A DNA stretch of 64,000 nt from Anisus vortex (Eukaryota > Mollusca > Gastropoda > Planorbidae): assembly GCA_949126835.1 (NCBI GenBank), contig OX421495.1:22850533-22914532 (forward strand), read 5' to 3'. Below the pieces are notes generated by a model. It made no database searches and was not told the DNA's origin. It was given only the letters and a program-made list of their open reading frames with translations. The position numbers and the translations under genes were made by a program. Of the stretch, positions 1 to 11,494 are shown in pieces; the first letter of the stretch is position 1, and every line of letters begins with the position of its first letter.

Positions 1-59
1 TAATAAATGTATTGTACCGTTTTTAGTATGTTTTAGAATAAAATAAGCGGTAACATTTT

Positions 60-277
60 TCATTGGAAAATTGATTGCAAGGATGGGAAAGTTGATTGCA
101 AGGGTGAGAAAATTGATTGCAAGAAAATTATAAAATAGGGGTGTAAAATTTTGCATTGGAAAATGTATTGCAAGGATGGGAAAATTGATTGCAATGTTGG
201 GAAAATTGATTGCAATGTTGGGAAAATTGATTGCAATGTTGGGAAAATTGATTGCAAAGGGTGGCAAAATTGATCGA
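60..277. repeat. 21-bp minisatellite
   Basis: About nine degenerate copies of a roughly 21-bp unit containing TTGATTGCAA and GGGAAAA, with a diverged stretch near 120-165. The minus-strand open frame over it (QSIFPTL repeats) is a by-product of a unit length divisible by three. Confidence 0.85.
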
Positions 278-282
278 AAATT

Positions 283-575
283 CCTATAAACGAACTATTA
301 CCCTTCTATTTATGTCTAAAGATAGATGGATTATAACATGGACGTAAAATAGAAGATACCGATAAAATACCGTCAAGATAACGTGTTTTACAAAAACCGG
401 AGAAATGCATTGAAAGTTTTTAGTAAAATTTTTACCAGTTTTTACATGCTTGTTGATATACGTAATTTGGAAATCTTTAATCTGTGTGGAATACATGCAA
501 AAGGGTTAATAACTTATACAACAACGTGAATAGCAACATTACATGGCAGCGGTGTAATATTTAATGTAAAAAAAA
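283..575. other. unassigned AT-rich stretch
   Basis: No coding region, repeat or transposon end was recognised here. Confidence 0.5.
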
Positions 576-670
576 ATTCGGACACTCCTTTGGGGCCCCC
601 CATTCAAGTAGGGGCCCTGTGGGGACTTTCCAATTCGGAACCCCCTCCCCCTCCCCTAGCTACGCCACTG
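576..670 (-). mobile_element. hAT-type element end (fragment)
   Basis: The stretch ends in CCTAGCTACGCCACTG. Its complement, CAGTGGCGTAGCTAGG, is the kind of terminal sequence seen at ends of hAT elements and recurs at 1790. The inner part is rich in GGGGCCC blocks. No partner end was found to the left, so it is probably truncated or extends beyond the window. Confidence 0.5.
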
Positions 671-904
671 GGCATGCCTGGCATGACATCTAGGGGCCAA
701 ACCTCCTCACAGATCCTTGCAGTTCAGCCTGGAGCCTAGCAGCTCCAGTGTACAGCTGCAGCCTCGAGGATATACTGCATAGGACTTGTGGATTCATGCG
801 GTACGCGATATATACACATTTAATAAAATGTGCTTTAAAAAAAAAGTTTTGGAACTGTTGTTACAAATGGATATATTTTATCTTATCGTATACGTATACA
901 TTAC

Positions 905-961
905 AGACGCTCCTTCTATAAAGAAAATTATTGCGTCCTACGCTCATCCGTGGTCCGAGTC
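905..961 (+). repeat. dispersed ~50-bp module, copy 1
   Basis: The module runs from AGACGCTCCTTCT to TTGCGTCCTACGCTC and CCGTGGTC. Related copies lie at 13266-13322 (minus strand) and, more weakly, at 17362-17412 (plus strand). It probably belongs to an old dispersed repeat whose ends I cannot define. Confidence 0.5.
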
Positions 962-1020
962 TAGCCCCGCATCTTTATTAATGTCTTAAATGACGTTAAG
1001 TTACTGGTTTTCCTGGATGG

Positions 1021-1789
1021 TTCAGGCAACCCATTCCATGCCCGAATGTAATTTGGGAAGAAAGAGTAAGACTACTTATACGCTTTTGTTCTCTCATAAG
1101 AGATACTATATAATAATATAACTGCGGTCGCCAAAGTATACGTTGCAGGTCCTGTGCAGCCCACAGGCTTCAAGTTTGCCTGAACGACATGCTTGATCCT
1201 GCATCCCTTATGGGCAAAATACTTGTTGTTGTTTTTTTTAATATATTCTTTGTTGTTGTCAGGGCCCTCGAAAGAAAAAAAAGGTGCCGGTACGAGATCT
1301 TTTCTGGGCCCCCCTCCCAATTTTTTTTTTTAACACGAGTAATATCTAGATGATTTATTTGTATTACATACGTTTGAAAAATCGGGAATTTTTTTAAAAA
1401 GTCTGTGGTCCATTTTGTGAAACTGTCATAAGTGTTACCATTTACCATTAGAGTGTAATCATTTCAAACACAGTATTACCGTAATTAAAATCAGATAATG
1501 AATGTTTAAGAGATTGAATTTGAGTATCAAAGACAAAGTAGGAGAAACTGAAGCTGAATGAATGTGTGCTTTTATATTCAAACAGTCATGGCCATATTCT
1601 TGTGTACCAAATTGTACACATTGATATCAAATTAAAGGGCATACAGAGGGCAATAAATGTATAGATAAATTAGTTAACAAGTGCTTGTTATTATTTTTTA
1701 TAACACATTTTTGATGAAACTGGATATTCTAAGATAGGTAGGCGAACGTAGTTATTAGATCTGCCCCCATCCCAAACCATATCTCTCAA
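1021..1789. other. unassigned non-coding stretch
   Basis: AT-rich sequence with a GGGCCC-containing patch near 1260-1320 that resembles the interior of hAT-type repeats. No gene was recognised. Confidence 0.4.
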
Positions 1790-1995
1790 CAGTGGCGTAG
1801 CTAGGCTCATCTGCGCCTGGGGATATGACACAAAGTCTGCGCCCCTTCAATGAACCCCCAAGAAAATTTTGGAATTTTACGGTTTATATGGTTTATTTTC
1901 GAAGCATCTGGTATTTTAATGAAATAGAATATAGACTAATAATTCTCTATACGATTGTAAACAATTTATTTGAAAACAAAAATATATACTCTACT
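1790..1995 (+). mobile_element. hAT-type element, left end
   Basis: It starts with CAGTGGCGTAGCTAGG, a hAT-like terminal inverted repeat, and its inner sequence is unrelated to the next element. A right-hand partner was not found. The element at 1996 may have inserted into it or truncated it. Confidence 0.45.
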
Positions 1996-2418
1996 CAGGG
2001 CCGTATTTAGGATTGTGGGGGCCCTGTTACCAAATTTATGTGGGGGGCCCTTTTGGCCTCGCGCCTGCCTTCCGACATTGCTGTATTAGCCTGTGTACAT
2101 TGAAGCTGATGCTGAATGATAGCCAGTAACTCACTCTGCCTGACGTAGACTGCCAATTGGTCGAGCAAATTGGCATTTCACTTCATTTTATTTTCAGTTG
2201 CTCGTTTGAACACTCATACATGGACATGTAGGCCTAAATTGTGTCAGTTAATAATCAAATGCGATTTCTCATTCTCAGTATTTGTTGCAGTATTTTCTAG
2301 TTGAGTTCAGTCTCTATCTGACTGTTTCTGACAGTTATGTGCCCCTAACAGTCTTTATAATCCCTTCTTTTCTGAGTCTTTATTACTGGTGTTTTTTTTA
2401 TTTCTGTTTTATTTCATG

Positions 2419-2455
2419 TTTGTGTGTGTGTGTGTGTGTGTGTTTGTGTGTGTGT
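2419..2455. repeat. (TG)n microsatellite
   Basis: TG dinucleotide run with one interruption. Confidence 0.9.
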
Positions 2456-2546
2456 TACTTTTAAATATTAATTAATTAATTTTTTTAATTGCATTAATCG
2501 TGCAGTGATTTCATTCAATACTTGTTTAGCCTACCCATAATTGATA

Positions 2547-2985
2547 TCATTCATCACATACAGTAGAAGACAGGTAGTTTATGTGATCACTTCCTCGATT
2601 ACCTTGTTTTGCAATGTGTTCAGCTAGAAAATCATCATATTTTGCTAGCAACTCCAGAATACCAAGAAAATTACTATTTATGGCCGAACCAAAAGTTTGA
2701 TTGCTTCCTCTGAATGTACTTTCACTTATGTACTTTATTATGTTGACAAGTCGCTTGAATACATTTCTCCAGTATGTGACTGCAGTGGACAACTGGTCCT
2801 TGATGTCAGACTCAATGCTAACCAACTAGGCAGCTCTACGGACAGATGCCAACAAGCTTCCGCGTGACGCGTTGATCGTTCATACCCAGTCAACCTTGCA
2901 CTAGCAAAATACCAGTCATCGAAACCACCATGTGACAGTGGCAAGTTAAGCTTTAAGAAACATTGACGTTCAAACCGAAAGTAGG
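2547..2985 (-). pseudogene. hAT transposase remnant (TTF zinc finger / DUF4371 type)
   Basis: Two minus-strand frames together encode the N-terminal part of a transposase of the ZMYM/DUF4371 hAT group. The upstream frame (2738-2944 and just upstream) reads GFDDW and ASARLTGYERS, as in the TTF-type zinc-finger region. The downstream frame (2547-2825) reads YWRNVFKRLVNIIKY, FRGSNQ, FLGILELLAKYDDFLAEHI and YLSSTVCDE, as in the start of DUF4371. A frameshift near 2830 separates them and a TGA stop follows CDE. The catalytic C-terminal half is missing. It lies inside the element bounded by 1996 and 4734, in the orientation expected for its own transposase. Family assignment rests on remembered motif similarity. 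Confidence 0.8.
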
Positions 2986-2992
2986 AAGTACT

Positions 2993-3023
<31 letters not shown>

Positions 3024-3400
3024 CACTTTTATAGCGCAACTATCCATGCTATAATAGCATGCTCAGTGCGCTGTCATGACATAGATACAAGAGCACAAAT
3101 TAGACAATGATTACTTAAACATATAGGACTTTAGGTTCTTTTTAAAAGACTTTGCTTCAGTTTGCCTTAGTAAAATAGGCAAATTGTTCCATAATACGGG
3201 CGCCACCGCCTCAAAGGCGCGCACTCCAAAGGTTTTCTTTCTATGTCCAATAAGACTGGGAGTCCTGAGTAATGACTTTTCACTTGAACGGAGATCTCTT
3301 GCTGGAACATATGTTGTAAGAATGTTTTGAAGATAGCTAGGTGCAGTGCCATCCAAGCAGCTGAATGCCAGGGAAAGAAGCTTAAATTCAATAAATACTT
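2993..3400 (-). mobile_element. LINE 3' end with RT C-terminal fragment
   Basis: Minus-strand codons at about 3118-3400 read LDGTAPSYLQ, YVPARDLRSS and FEAVAPVLWNNLP. This is the conserved tail of CR1/L2/jockey-group reverse transcriptases, which ends just before the 3' UTR. The 3' UTR contains a TATAGCGC block, and the element ends in an (ATT)n tail, seen as (TAA)n at 2993-3020 on the plus strand. It is strongly 5' truncated, as is usual for LINE insertions, and nested in the composite hAT element. Confidence 0.8.
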
Positions 3401-3496
3401 AGCAGTATCCAGCATCCACGTATAAAATTGCGAAAGCAAATAAGTCACGTTTCGCACGACACAATTCAGTCACGAGTCGTCACATAAGTTTATCAA

Positions 3497-4568
3497 CATA
3501 GGTTCTCAACGGGGGCGATATCACCCCCGGGGGGGGGGGCGCTGACATTCCCGGTGGCGATTGGGGGCGGTGACTCAGCGGTACAAACGTACCTGATATA
3601 ATTTAAACACATCAGCTATTTGAATCGATTAGTTTTTGGATAAAATGTGATGTATACGCAAGTGCTGCTAAATATCTGATATCCCCCAACAGCATGCCTA
3701 CATATTATTAGGCCCATATTAATAAGAAATAGGAATGGCAGTGACTTTTCGATGAAGTATGGGTCAGTATTTGGCAAATATGGTGGGTCCTGTGGTTAGT
3801 TCACTGGACTGTCAACCCTGCTGACCGATCACTGTCGCCCTAACATCGGCTAATATGATATTTTCATCTCAGTTTTACTGAGATTTCTTTAATATGTTCA
3901 AAATTTGCGGCGACGTTCAATTAAAGTTTTGTGGTATAGATAAGAAGTAATCATACAAACTGGGAAGTTAGTGTAATGCTTGAAAATATCCATAGAAATT
4001 CTTTAGTCATATTCCATTTTTATAATTTTCAAATACTTTTCACAGTTTGATCATGTCAAAGTTATAAATTAAAAGCCATTTAATGTTTATAAAAGAAAAA
4101 ACTACATAAATATTAGCTTAAAAAAATCGGGCTGATTATCTCCCTTTAATTAAAAAAAAATGTTTCCACATTTGTTCAATAGTGATGCCGAACAAGTTCT
4201 GTTTTGTAATATAACAAATATTACTGATTATTAGACCTAAGGCTTTTGCAACCGAAATTGAAACATAAATAGACAAAAAATTGCTATCAACACATCAGGC
4301 AAAAGATTCACATTAATATTGATTTATTTAAACCGTTTGTTTAGGCAATTTTTTGATCTATTAATTCTTACAATATGTTTCGGTTTCAGTTTTTTTTAAG
4401 ATAATTAATCACACAAAAAGTCTAGTTCGACTAAACAAATTGCGGAAACTATATTTCAGACGGGCGGAAAGGGGGGGGGGCGCTAGCAGAAAGTTGGGGG
4501 GGGGGGGGCGGTGAGCGGAAAAAAATTGTAAAAAGGGGCGGTGAGCCGAAAAAGGTTGAGAACCTATG
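3497..4568 (+). mobile_element. non-autonomous hAT element, CATAGGTTCTCAAC family
   Basis: The left end is CATAGGTTCTCAAC and the right end GTTGAGAACCTATG, a perfect 14-bp inverted repeat. The sub-terminal regions are GC-rich (GGGGGCGATA at the left, GGGGCGGTGAGC twice at the right) around an AT-rich core without a coding frame. Flanking TTTATCAA and GTTTACAA are only an approximate duplication, possibly with one indel. Relatives lie at 13892-14976 (opposite orientation), 28647-29122 (internally deleted) and 30973 (left end only). Confidence 0.85.
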
Positions 4569-4742
4569 GTTTACAACATAGAAGAGCGTGCTTTATTGTG
4601 CGCTTCTACAACAGTACTATTCTAATCGCAAAAAGAAAACACTAACAATTATTTTTGGGGCTGTGTGGGGGCCAATTTTATATGGGGGTCCTTGTTCCAA
4701 AGGAACATGTGCTACATGCCTAAATACGCCACTGATTCTACT

Positions 4743-6640
4743 AATTATACATGACTGGAATAGACATAGTCTACAACAAATTGATCCTCGTTGATTTGAC
4801 TGACGCAAACTCGTCAATCACGTTGTCAAAATTAATATTCTCAAGTGTTTCTATTTCGATTCTAATGAGTGCAAGATCACTCAGACAAGCGTCTATATTA
4901 TAATAACAATGAGCCTTTTTAGATCATTTTTTTTTTGTAATGGCGATTTGTTTTTATTCCAATCACCAATGTTTGGTACAAAAACGTAGCCTGTATGTTT
5001 CTACATCGAAAAGAACAAAAATATTGAGACTGAGAGTAGATATAGTGTTGAAAGAGTTTATTTATCCATTATCAAGCCCCACCCACCTCTTTCAATTAAA
5101 AAATACTTGCGTAATTGCCAATTTAATTTTAAATTTTAATATTCATGGGCCCCTTAAACTTTCGTGGGCCCCGGTACGGCGTAACGGCTGTACCCCCCTC
5201 TCGTGGGGCCTGGTTGTTGTATACTTTGTTTTCCTTACTGAAGCCTTTACTCCTTACAATGGCGTCGAGTTAAAACAACAAGAAACTCAAAACTCGATAG
5301 ATGGCAAGCGAACATGTAGGAATAGGTCACAGCTTAGTATTAAGTATGACTATAAAGTAATGATGTGAATAGGGAGGGAGAAAATGAGGTGGAAGGGGCG
5401 GGGAGTTAAAAAAAAAAAGTCAACCATAACACTTAAAATAGTGGATTTACTAGTAGTGGAAGGTTTACTGTCTCGGGCTTTTGGTGGCTCGCGACAGTCT
5501 TTGTGTGGTACGGTGTGTGGAGCGGGGAGGGTCCTTTGATGTCTTATCAGCAGTTATCGTATCATCGGGTCGTTCGAGACACGTGCTGAACTTGCGAAGG
5601 AGGGGGGGGAGGAGGTATGGACTGATGTCGTTGTGACCGCAGGACCAACAATGAAGAGAAGGGGGTGGGGGTGGGAGTCAGTGACTCAGTGGTCGAGCCG
5701 TGTCATTGTCAGGCGTCACTATCTGTATGCCAGTAGCTGCCGCTTCCCTCAGACACCCCGCCCCCACCTCTCGACCTCTGCGCACCCCGTTTCGGGCACT
5801 TCCTCATTTCCTGCCCATCCAGCCAGTGTCACCGCCGTCATTTGTTCTGGACAATTAAGAAACGTTTATCACGCGCTTTCTTGAAACAAATAATTCTGTA
5901 ATGGCCGCCAACAAAGAAATTGTATGAAATCTACGTGTCATCCATCATGCTTTTATAGATAACACATCGTTTATTTTAGTGTGAGATATATTATGATGCC
6001 ATATAATATAGCCTAATATAGTATACTATTGCCTAATATAAAAAAAATTAATATCGTCTAATATAAAATAATATAATAACTATAGTATAGTCTCATATGC
6101 CTACTATAATAGAGCCTAATAAAATAAAACCTGATTAATATAGTCTATTTATAATATAATATCGCCTAATTATAATATAATATCCCATAATATAATAGCC
6201 AGCCATCGTTTACATAGCTGGAAGGCTGTCATGTAGAGCTAGACAGATTCAAGTAGTGTGTCAGGTAGAGCCTGTTAGAGTCAGGTAGTGTCAGGCAGAG
6301 TTAGGTACAATCAGGGATGTTACTCTAGAAGAGCAGGCACCGTAGAACACGTATGCCGTCAATTTCGGATTCGAACACCAGACCACTGGAAACGCTATCC
6401 AATGCTTTCGATAACCCATGCGGCTGTAGTTAAAACATTGGCGCTGCATAGTGATTCCGTGATATGCACTGGACCAAGGGAAGGCGGCTGAGGGGACTCT
6501 CTTGTTTGCAAATTACATCCTCTCGCCGGATTCTTTGCTAAAAAACAAAATAACAAGATGGTGTCATAACCGATCAAACTTAACAGAGGTTTAGTAGTTT
6601 TTGTTTTGTTTTTTTTTTTCAATTATATTCGACAAGATAG
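4743..6640. other. unassigned region
   Basis: No convincing gene. It holds a GGGCCCC-rich patch near 5146-5175, a GC-richer patch at 5450-5880 with only chance open frames, and a degenerate AT-rich simple repeat (variants of GCCTAATATAATAT) at about 5995-6195. A B-box-like GGATTCGAACACC at 6367 has no convincing tRNA or SINE context. Confidence 0.5.
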
Positions 6641-6644
6641 GTGG

Positions 6645-7072
6645 TAGAGGCCGACCGAAATCCAGTTTCCATTTCGGCGCCGAAAATAGGCAAAAGGCCT
6701 CTTTCAATGTAGTTCCGGTTTCGGCCGAAGACAAAAAGGTAGCTTTCGGTTTGCTTACGGTTTCGGCCGAAGCTGATATCGACTAGGTTATTAAATCTTA
6801 AAGAGTATTCAATTCTGAATAAAAATGATTGTTAATACGTGTATATACAACTGTATATAACATGTTCTATGGTTTACTTAAATAGAATACCCATAAACTA
6901 AAGAAAATGTACAGTCTTTACAAATTTTTTGTTAGGCATTTCGGTTTATCTTTCGGTTTCAGCAGATGATACAGATAAACTTTCGGTTTCGGCTTCGGTT
7001 TCAACGGAAATTCATTTTATAACTTTCGGTATGGTTTTGGTTTTCCAAATTTTTGGTTTAGGCGGGCCTGTA
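6645..7072. mobile_element. hAT-like MITE with TTTCGG-rich interior
   Basis: The ends are TAGAGGCCGACCGAAA at the left and, read inward on the minus strand, TACAGGCCCGCCTAAAC, an imperfect inverted repeat. The interior repeats TTTCGGTTTCGGCC many times on either side of an AT-rich centre. No transposase is encoded. Flanking 8-mers match only 5/8, so the boundary is approximate. Confidence 0.6.
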
Positions 7073-7112
7073 ATGGATTGGTCTTACCATGTTTAGTAAG
7101 GTTTACTGTAAG

Positions 7113-7390
7113 CAGTAGCGTAACTATAGAGGCGGAAGTGGTGGGCTTCAACAGACACTAGAGTTAAACTGACAGTTAAAGAAAAATATTTGAAAAGAAA
7201 AACTGATCGAAGCGATTTAATTTGTTATGGATTTAAACATTTCATTTATTCATTTTTTATTATTATTATTTTTTTCAGCACCCTGTTTGTTTGTAGTAAA
7301 TTAGCTTACCAATAAAGTAAAGCTAATGCTGGATAGGCGCTAATTTCATACCTCAGGCCATATGCGCCATTTTCCTTAGTTACGCCACTG
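7113..7390. mobile_element. 278-bp hAT MITE
   Basis: The ends are CAGTAGCGTAACTATAG and CTTAGTTACGCCACTG, which form an imperfect inverted repeat of the CAGTGGCGTAACT type. The flanks ACTGTAAG (7105-7112) and ACTGTAAC (7391-7398) match 7/8, as expected for hAT insertion. The element is non-coding. Confidence 0.85.
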
Positions 7391-8303
7391 ACTGTAACTA
7401 ATACATTAGTTTAGGACAGTTTAGGTCATCTACGCAAATCTGACACATCAGTCAGTTTAGACCCATGTGGGTATGGAAAGGGGCGCTCTAAAATAGTGGG
7501 TAATGGGAAAGGGAGGACTACATACTACAACCAAGCCTACCAACCACTCTCTATGTATTCTGCCCCTGAAAGTAAAGACAGGAGTAAATGAACTGAACAA
7601 TATTCTCCCTGAACATGAATGATTTGTTTAACATCTTTTCAATTAATCCACTTGATTTAGGTTCGAATCCCATAGTCCGTATTGAGGTGACTGTACACCA
7701 GAGAGTGTACAATATGAAAGATCAGAAAGGAGAACAGGGGACATCATCCATGCACTATGTACAAATTAAGTACACACGATAACGAGCGATAAACTTTACA
7801 TCAAGACATAAATGTTGGTTAATGGCGACGTTGAATATAAAAGAAAACCCATTGCTAGGGTGTAATAAATCTAGGTAACAAACCCAGATAATTAAAAGCA
7901 ATTCTTCACACTCAATAAACTTTTCTCTTAAAAAAACAACAACAAAAAAAAAACGACAACAACAGCACCCTAGATTCTTAAATTGGTTTATGAGATACTA
8001 TGCAGAACACAAGGACATGTCGATATAAAGACAAGAAAAGAAATGGGGGGGGGGGTGCACTTTTCATGCGTAGCCCGCAGAGCAGCCATCAGCGCGCCCC
8101 AGGAGCCTTACAATGGACGACACGTGAGATACGGTGAGGGGTGGGGGTGGAGGTGAGGGAAGTCCCGGGAAGGAATATGAAGAAAACTTCTCACAGCTAT
8201 AACAACTCCCAATTTACTCCCCCTCTCACCCCTGCCCCTTCCCGCTTTCTTTACAGCCTATTAACCACAAGGATGTTGTAGATTAGGTTCTTTCTTGAAT
8301 TAT

Positions 8304-8341
<38 letters not shown>

Positions 8342-9570
8342 TCCACCTTCTCTTGTCTACCTGGGAATGTTCATGGGAGGAGGGGCGCAAACGGTCAAAT
8401 GCAGACCGATAGCATCGGCACAATGGGCGTAGGTCCCCACCGAGAACAAAGACATGACGGCTTCGAACATAAAACAACTGAGGGTCAAGAAAGAAAAAAG
8501 AGAGAGAGAGAGAATGATAATATAAAAAAAAATCTACCAACAAAAGAAAGAAAAATCAAGTGAATAATGTCAAGAAAAAGCCCGCATATCAAGTGTCGCC
8601 TGGTTGCTCATTTAAAGAAACGGCCCATTGTATTGAACCCTGTGGATCAGGCTGCAGTGCACCTCAATCTACTGACCAGGAATCAGATTTCCAGCTTGAG
8701 GGGTGGGAGTAGGTGAGGGAGGAGAAAGGGCTGGGGGAGGGGTGAAATCTCGTACAGAAGCTTTGGGACGTACACCGCTGTTTCAAATTATAGGTAGGAT
8801 AAGAAATCACTGGGTATTGTACCATGCTGCCATGAAGGTGGACATTGAAGATGTCGTGTTTTAAGCCTTTGTTGGACAGCAGAGGAATCAAAAGAGATTA
8901 TATCTTTTTGTATCGCAATAATACAGTGGGTTTTTCTAGGGTGAGGCAGATAGTAGACGTAGATACAGATACATGACAGCTGTAGAGTTATCCGTGTTGG
9001 TGTTTTTTTGGTCTTGACAAAATTGAGCAGTGAACAATACCTACTGCCATTTATGAAAAGAAATTTTGGGAGAAAGAAAAATAATGCAAGCGAATTTTTT
9101 TTAAAAATAAAAATAAAAGGAATAACTAGTAGGCCTACTTATTTTGTAGACATGTGTCTAAGTGTCTTAATCAAAGAGGGGGCTGCGAGATGTTAGTCAT
9201 GTTTTAGAGACTTCGAACTTGTGTAGAAAGAAACAAAAACACTCTATTTTTTAATAGAACATTTTTTTGAACAATAACTTTAACTCTACAAGATTTCTAG
9301 AAAGATAGTGAGTAAAAGATTGTATTAGAATGCAGAGGATGATGAGTTTTTCAACGTCTTAGGACAGAAAGAAGTTAGTATTTACAATTTTAAACAAGGA
9401 GAAATTAGTCTCCATACTAATATAGGATTAGACTTGTCTTTTGTTGTATTTATGTTTTTAATCTACTTTTAAAAAAAACCAGGGATTTAGAAAACATTCT
9501 TTTATCATTACTGACCCCCCTCCGACCCCGCCCCCAGTTCTGACAGTGAGAGCAGCGTTCACCAGTTTCA
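7391..9570. other. unassigned region with simple repeats
   Basis: A B-box-like GGTTCGAATCCC at 7662 is followed by sequence ending in TTAATGGCGACGTTGAATATAAAAG, which might be a decayed SINE (about 7640-7855). A (CA)n run lies at 8306-8339. Poly-purine and poly-A patches are scattered. No gene was recognised. Confidence 0.4.
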
Positions 9571-9574
9571 GTGG

Positions 9575-9765
9575 CCAGGTGTGGCCAGCACAATGCCCAG
9601 CTGCCTTTACTTTACTCAAACTAATTTCAGGTACCCATCAGAGCTGGGTAAACTCAGGGACTCCCTTGAGTCCAGGGGAAAAAAAACCCTAGCCTTCACC
9701 AGGATTCGAACCCAGGACCTTCGGTAGCCTACGCCAGTCGAACGCTCGACCATCGATGCCCCCAT
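9575..9765 (-). mobile_element. tRNA-derived SINE
   Basis: On the minus strand the sequence begins with a tRNA-like head. An A-box-like TGGTCGAGCG is followed by a B box GGTTCGAATCC (complement at 9702-9713). After a T-run comes a body with ACCCAGCTCTGATGGGTACC, AGTAAAGTAAAGGCAGCTGG and TGTGCTGGCCACA. That 3' domain resembles the conserved central domain of widespread animal SINEs. RNA polymerase III would transcribe an intact copy and a LINE would mobilise it. Confidence 0.7.
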
Positions 9766-10270
9766 GATTATAAGAAAAATGTATTAGAAAAAAATACTAA
9801 AAAACAAATTAAGATTATGGATTGATTCAAATATGGTTAAAAACAAAGTGAAATATCATAAACTAATATAAATTATAAATACAGTTAAAGATTTGGATAT
9901 AGATCAGGATAATGAATATCGTTAATTCACAGAACCGATTTGTAGTAACAGTATTTAAACACACGCACACAAATCCTTTATACAAATTGAACCTTCGTGT
10001 TTACAAGACTATACAAAGTCATTTGTAAAGCTGGTGAACACTTAGTCGTGGTGTTTCTATATACACCACTGTTAGACTCACTGATCTATAAAAATTAGGC
10101 AAAGAAATACTATTTCAAATCGTACGCCATTATTATAAGCACTCACTGATCTATACAATTGTATTTCCTAAACAATAACCTGTAAATATATTTCTAGTGA
10201 TTATGACTTCATTTTTATCATTTTTATTCTGATTATAGGTGGTGTTTTTCTATTAATTGCTTACATGGAT
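9766..10270. other. unassigned AT-rich stretch
   Basis: Nothing recognised. Confidence 0.5.
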
Positions 10271-10360
10271 AGTAATAATGATAATAATAATATTTGTATA
10301 GCGCTGCCAACAAACATAATGTAAGCTCAGAGCGCATTTAACATATAACTAAGAACACGG
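10271..10360 (-). mobile_element. LINE 3' UTR stub
   Basis: A (TAATAATGATAA)-type run followed by TATTTGTATAGCGC and CTCAGAGCGCATTT parallels the 3' UTR and tail of the LINE fragment at 2993-3060 (TTATAGCGC, CTCAGTGCGC). It is a very short 5'-truncated minus-strand insertion with no coding part. Confidence 0.55.
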
Positions 10361-10749
10361 ATATAATCTCTAGGCTAAGAAAAAAAAAAATCGATGATTT
10401 AAAACTTTACAAACATAGGACAAATCAAATAAATGAAGCAATAACAGACTTAACATATAAATAATACAGTAAGGGTCTAAAGCATGTTATCTAAGGTAAG
10501 TATTGAAAACATGAGTTTTTAGGATCAGTTCAAGAGTATAAAATTGTAGTTTTCACTTACTTCAATAAGTAAAAACAAAGCTATTAAAGAAGATTTATCC
10601 ATTCTTTCTATAGTTCAGCGTGTAGAACTAACTTAATATGTAAATAAAATAACCCATAAAAACAAAGTTTTTAGTATACTCCCTTTCTTTGTAAACTAAG
10701 TTTATATTTAATTTATATTTTGATAGATTAAAATAAATACAATTGATAT

Positions 10750-11049
10750 CATAGACTATAATATACATGGACCGCTTGCTTTAGTGTTTCTGCTATATGA
10801 TGACTCGAAACACTGATTTTCGGAATTTCCGATTCGTTGTTTCCTTTGCACTTCCGTTTTATTGAATCGCTTCGATTTTCTCAATGAAAAATTAAAATTA
10901 AAATCGAAAGTTGTATAAAGCGGAAACATTCAAGAAACAACGAGGAGCGTAGAAGTAATATAAGACAGCCTTATTGGTTGCGCACGGGAAAAAAAAGTTA
11001 GTATAAGCTCTAAAAATAGAGCAAGCGGTCCATCTTATTATATTCTATG
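10750..11049 (+). mobile_element. 300-bp MITE, GGACCGCTTGCT family, copy 1
   Basis: The element has long inverted ends. The left is CATAGACTATAATATACATG followed by GACCGCTTGCT. The right is its imperfect complement, with AGCAAGCGGTCC and TTCTATG. The non-coding interior includes TTCCGATTCGTTGTTTCC and a complementary-looking GAAACAACGAGGAGCG. A second full copy in opposite orientation is at 16320-16616. The superfamily is not identified. TA-rich flanks are compatible with, but do not prove, a Tc1/mariner-type MITE. Confidence 0.75.
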
Positions 11050-11494
11050 GTGATATACTTTATGAATTTCCACACAAAAATTTTGCGCATCCTTTTTTTT
11101 TTCTAGCTTTGGCCTGCAAAAAAACATAAAAAGTTGGACCGGCATTTTCAACGTGAAACCAAACCGTAGACCATTTATCTTTGAAGTGTTTGTTAAATAA
11201 AAAAAAAATCATAATTATAGTATAATTAAGTTTTTTAAACTGAAAATTTGATAGAATGTATTGTTAGTCAGTTTTCAGTATTTATTGTAATAGTCTTTTT
11301 TCTTTTTCTCTTAACAAAACACATTGTAGTCATTCTTTTCTCCGTCATTTTGAAGGGCATAACCGCTAGTTAAGAAATAATTATCATTAACACACTTAGT
11401 TTTATAAATGCATCTATATTCAAATTAATTTCTTGGTTCAAATGGAAGAGTTCAGGCATTTTCGATTCTATTTTTTTTTTAAATATTATTTTAG

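Larger units (their letters stand above)
1996..4734. mobile_element. composite hAT transposon with nested insertions
   Basis: The left end reads CAGGGCCGTATTTAGG and the right end, read inward on the minus strand, CAGTGGCGTATTTAGG. Both are followed by GGGGGCCC-type sequence. The flanking 8-mers are ACTCTACT (1988-1995) and ATTCTACT (4735-4742), a 7/8 match and a good hAT target-site duplication. The element contains a decayed minus-strand transposase (2547-2985), a LINE 3' stub (2993-3400) and a second hAT element (3497-4568), so its unnested length is well under 1.5 kb. It cannot move by itself. Confidence 0.8.

Noticed and set aside
5146..5200. GGGCCCCGGT-rich patch as a hAT end
   Set aside because: Resembles the interior of hAT-type repeats but has no terminal motif or partner.
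4940..5368. 142-codon plus-strand open frame
   Set aside because: No recognisable domain, composition as in flanking non-coding DNA, and it overlaps GGGCCCC repeat-like sequence.
6367..6380. tRNA B-box-like sequence as a SINE or tRNA
   Set aside because: No A box at proper spacing and no SINE body recognised.
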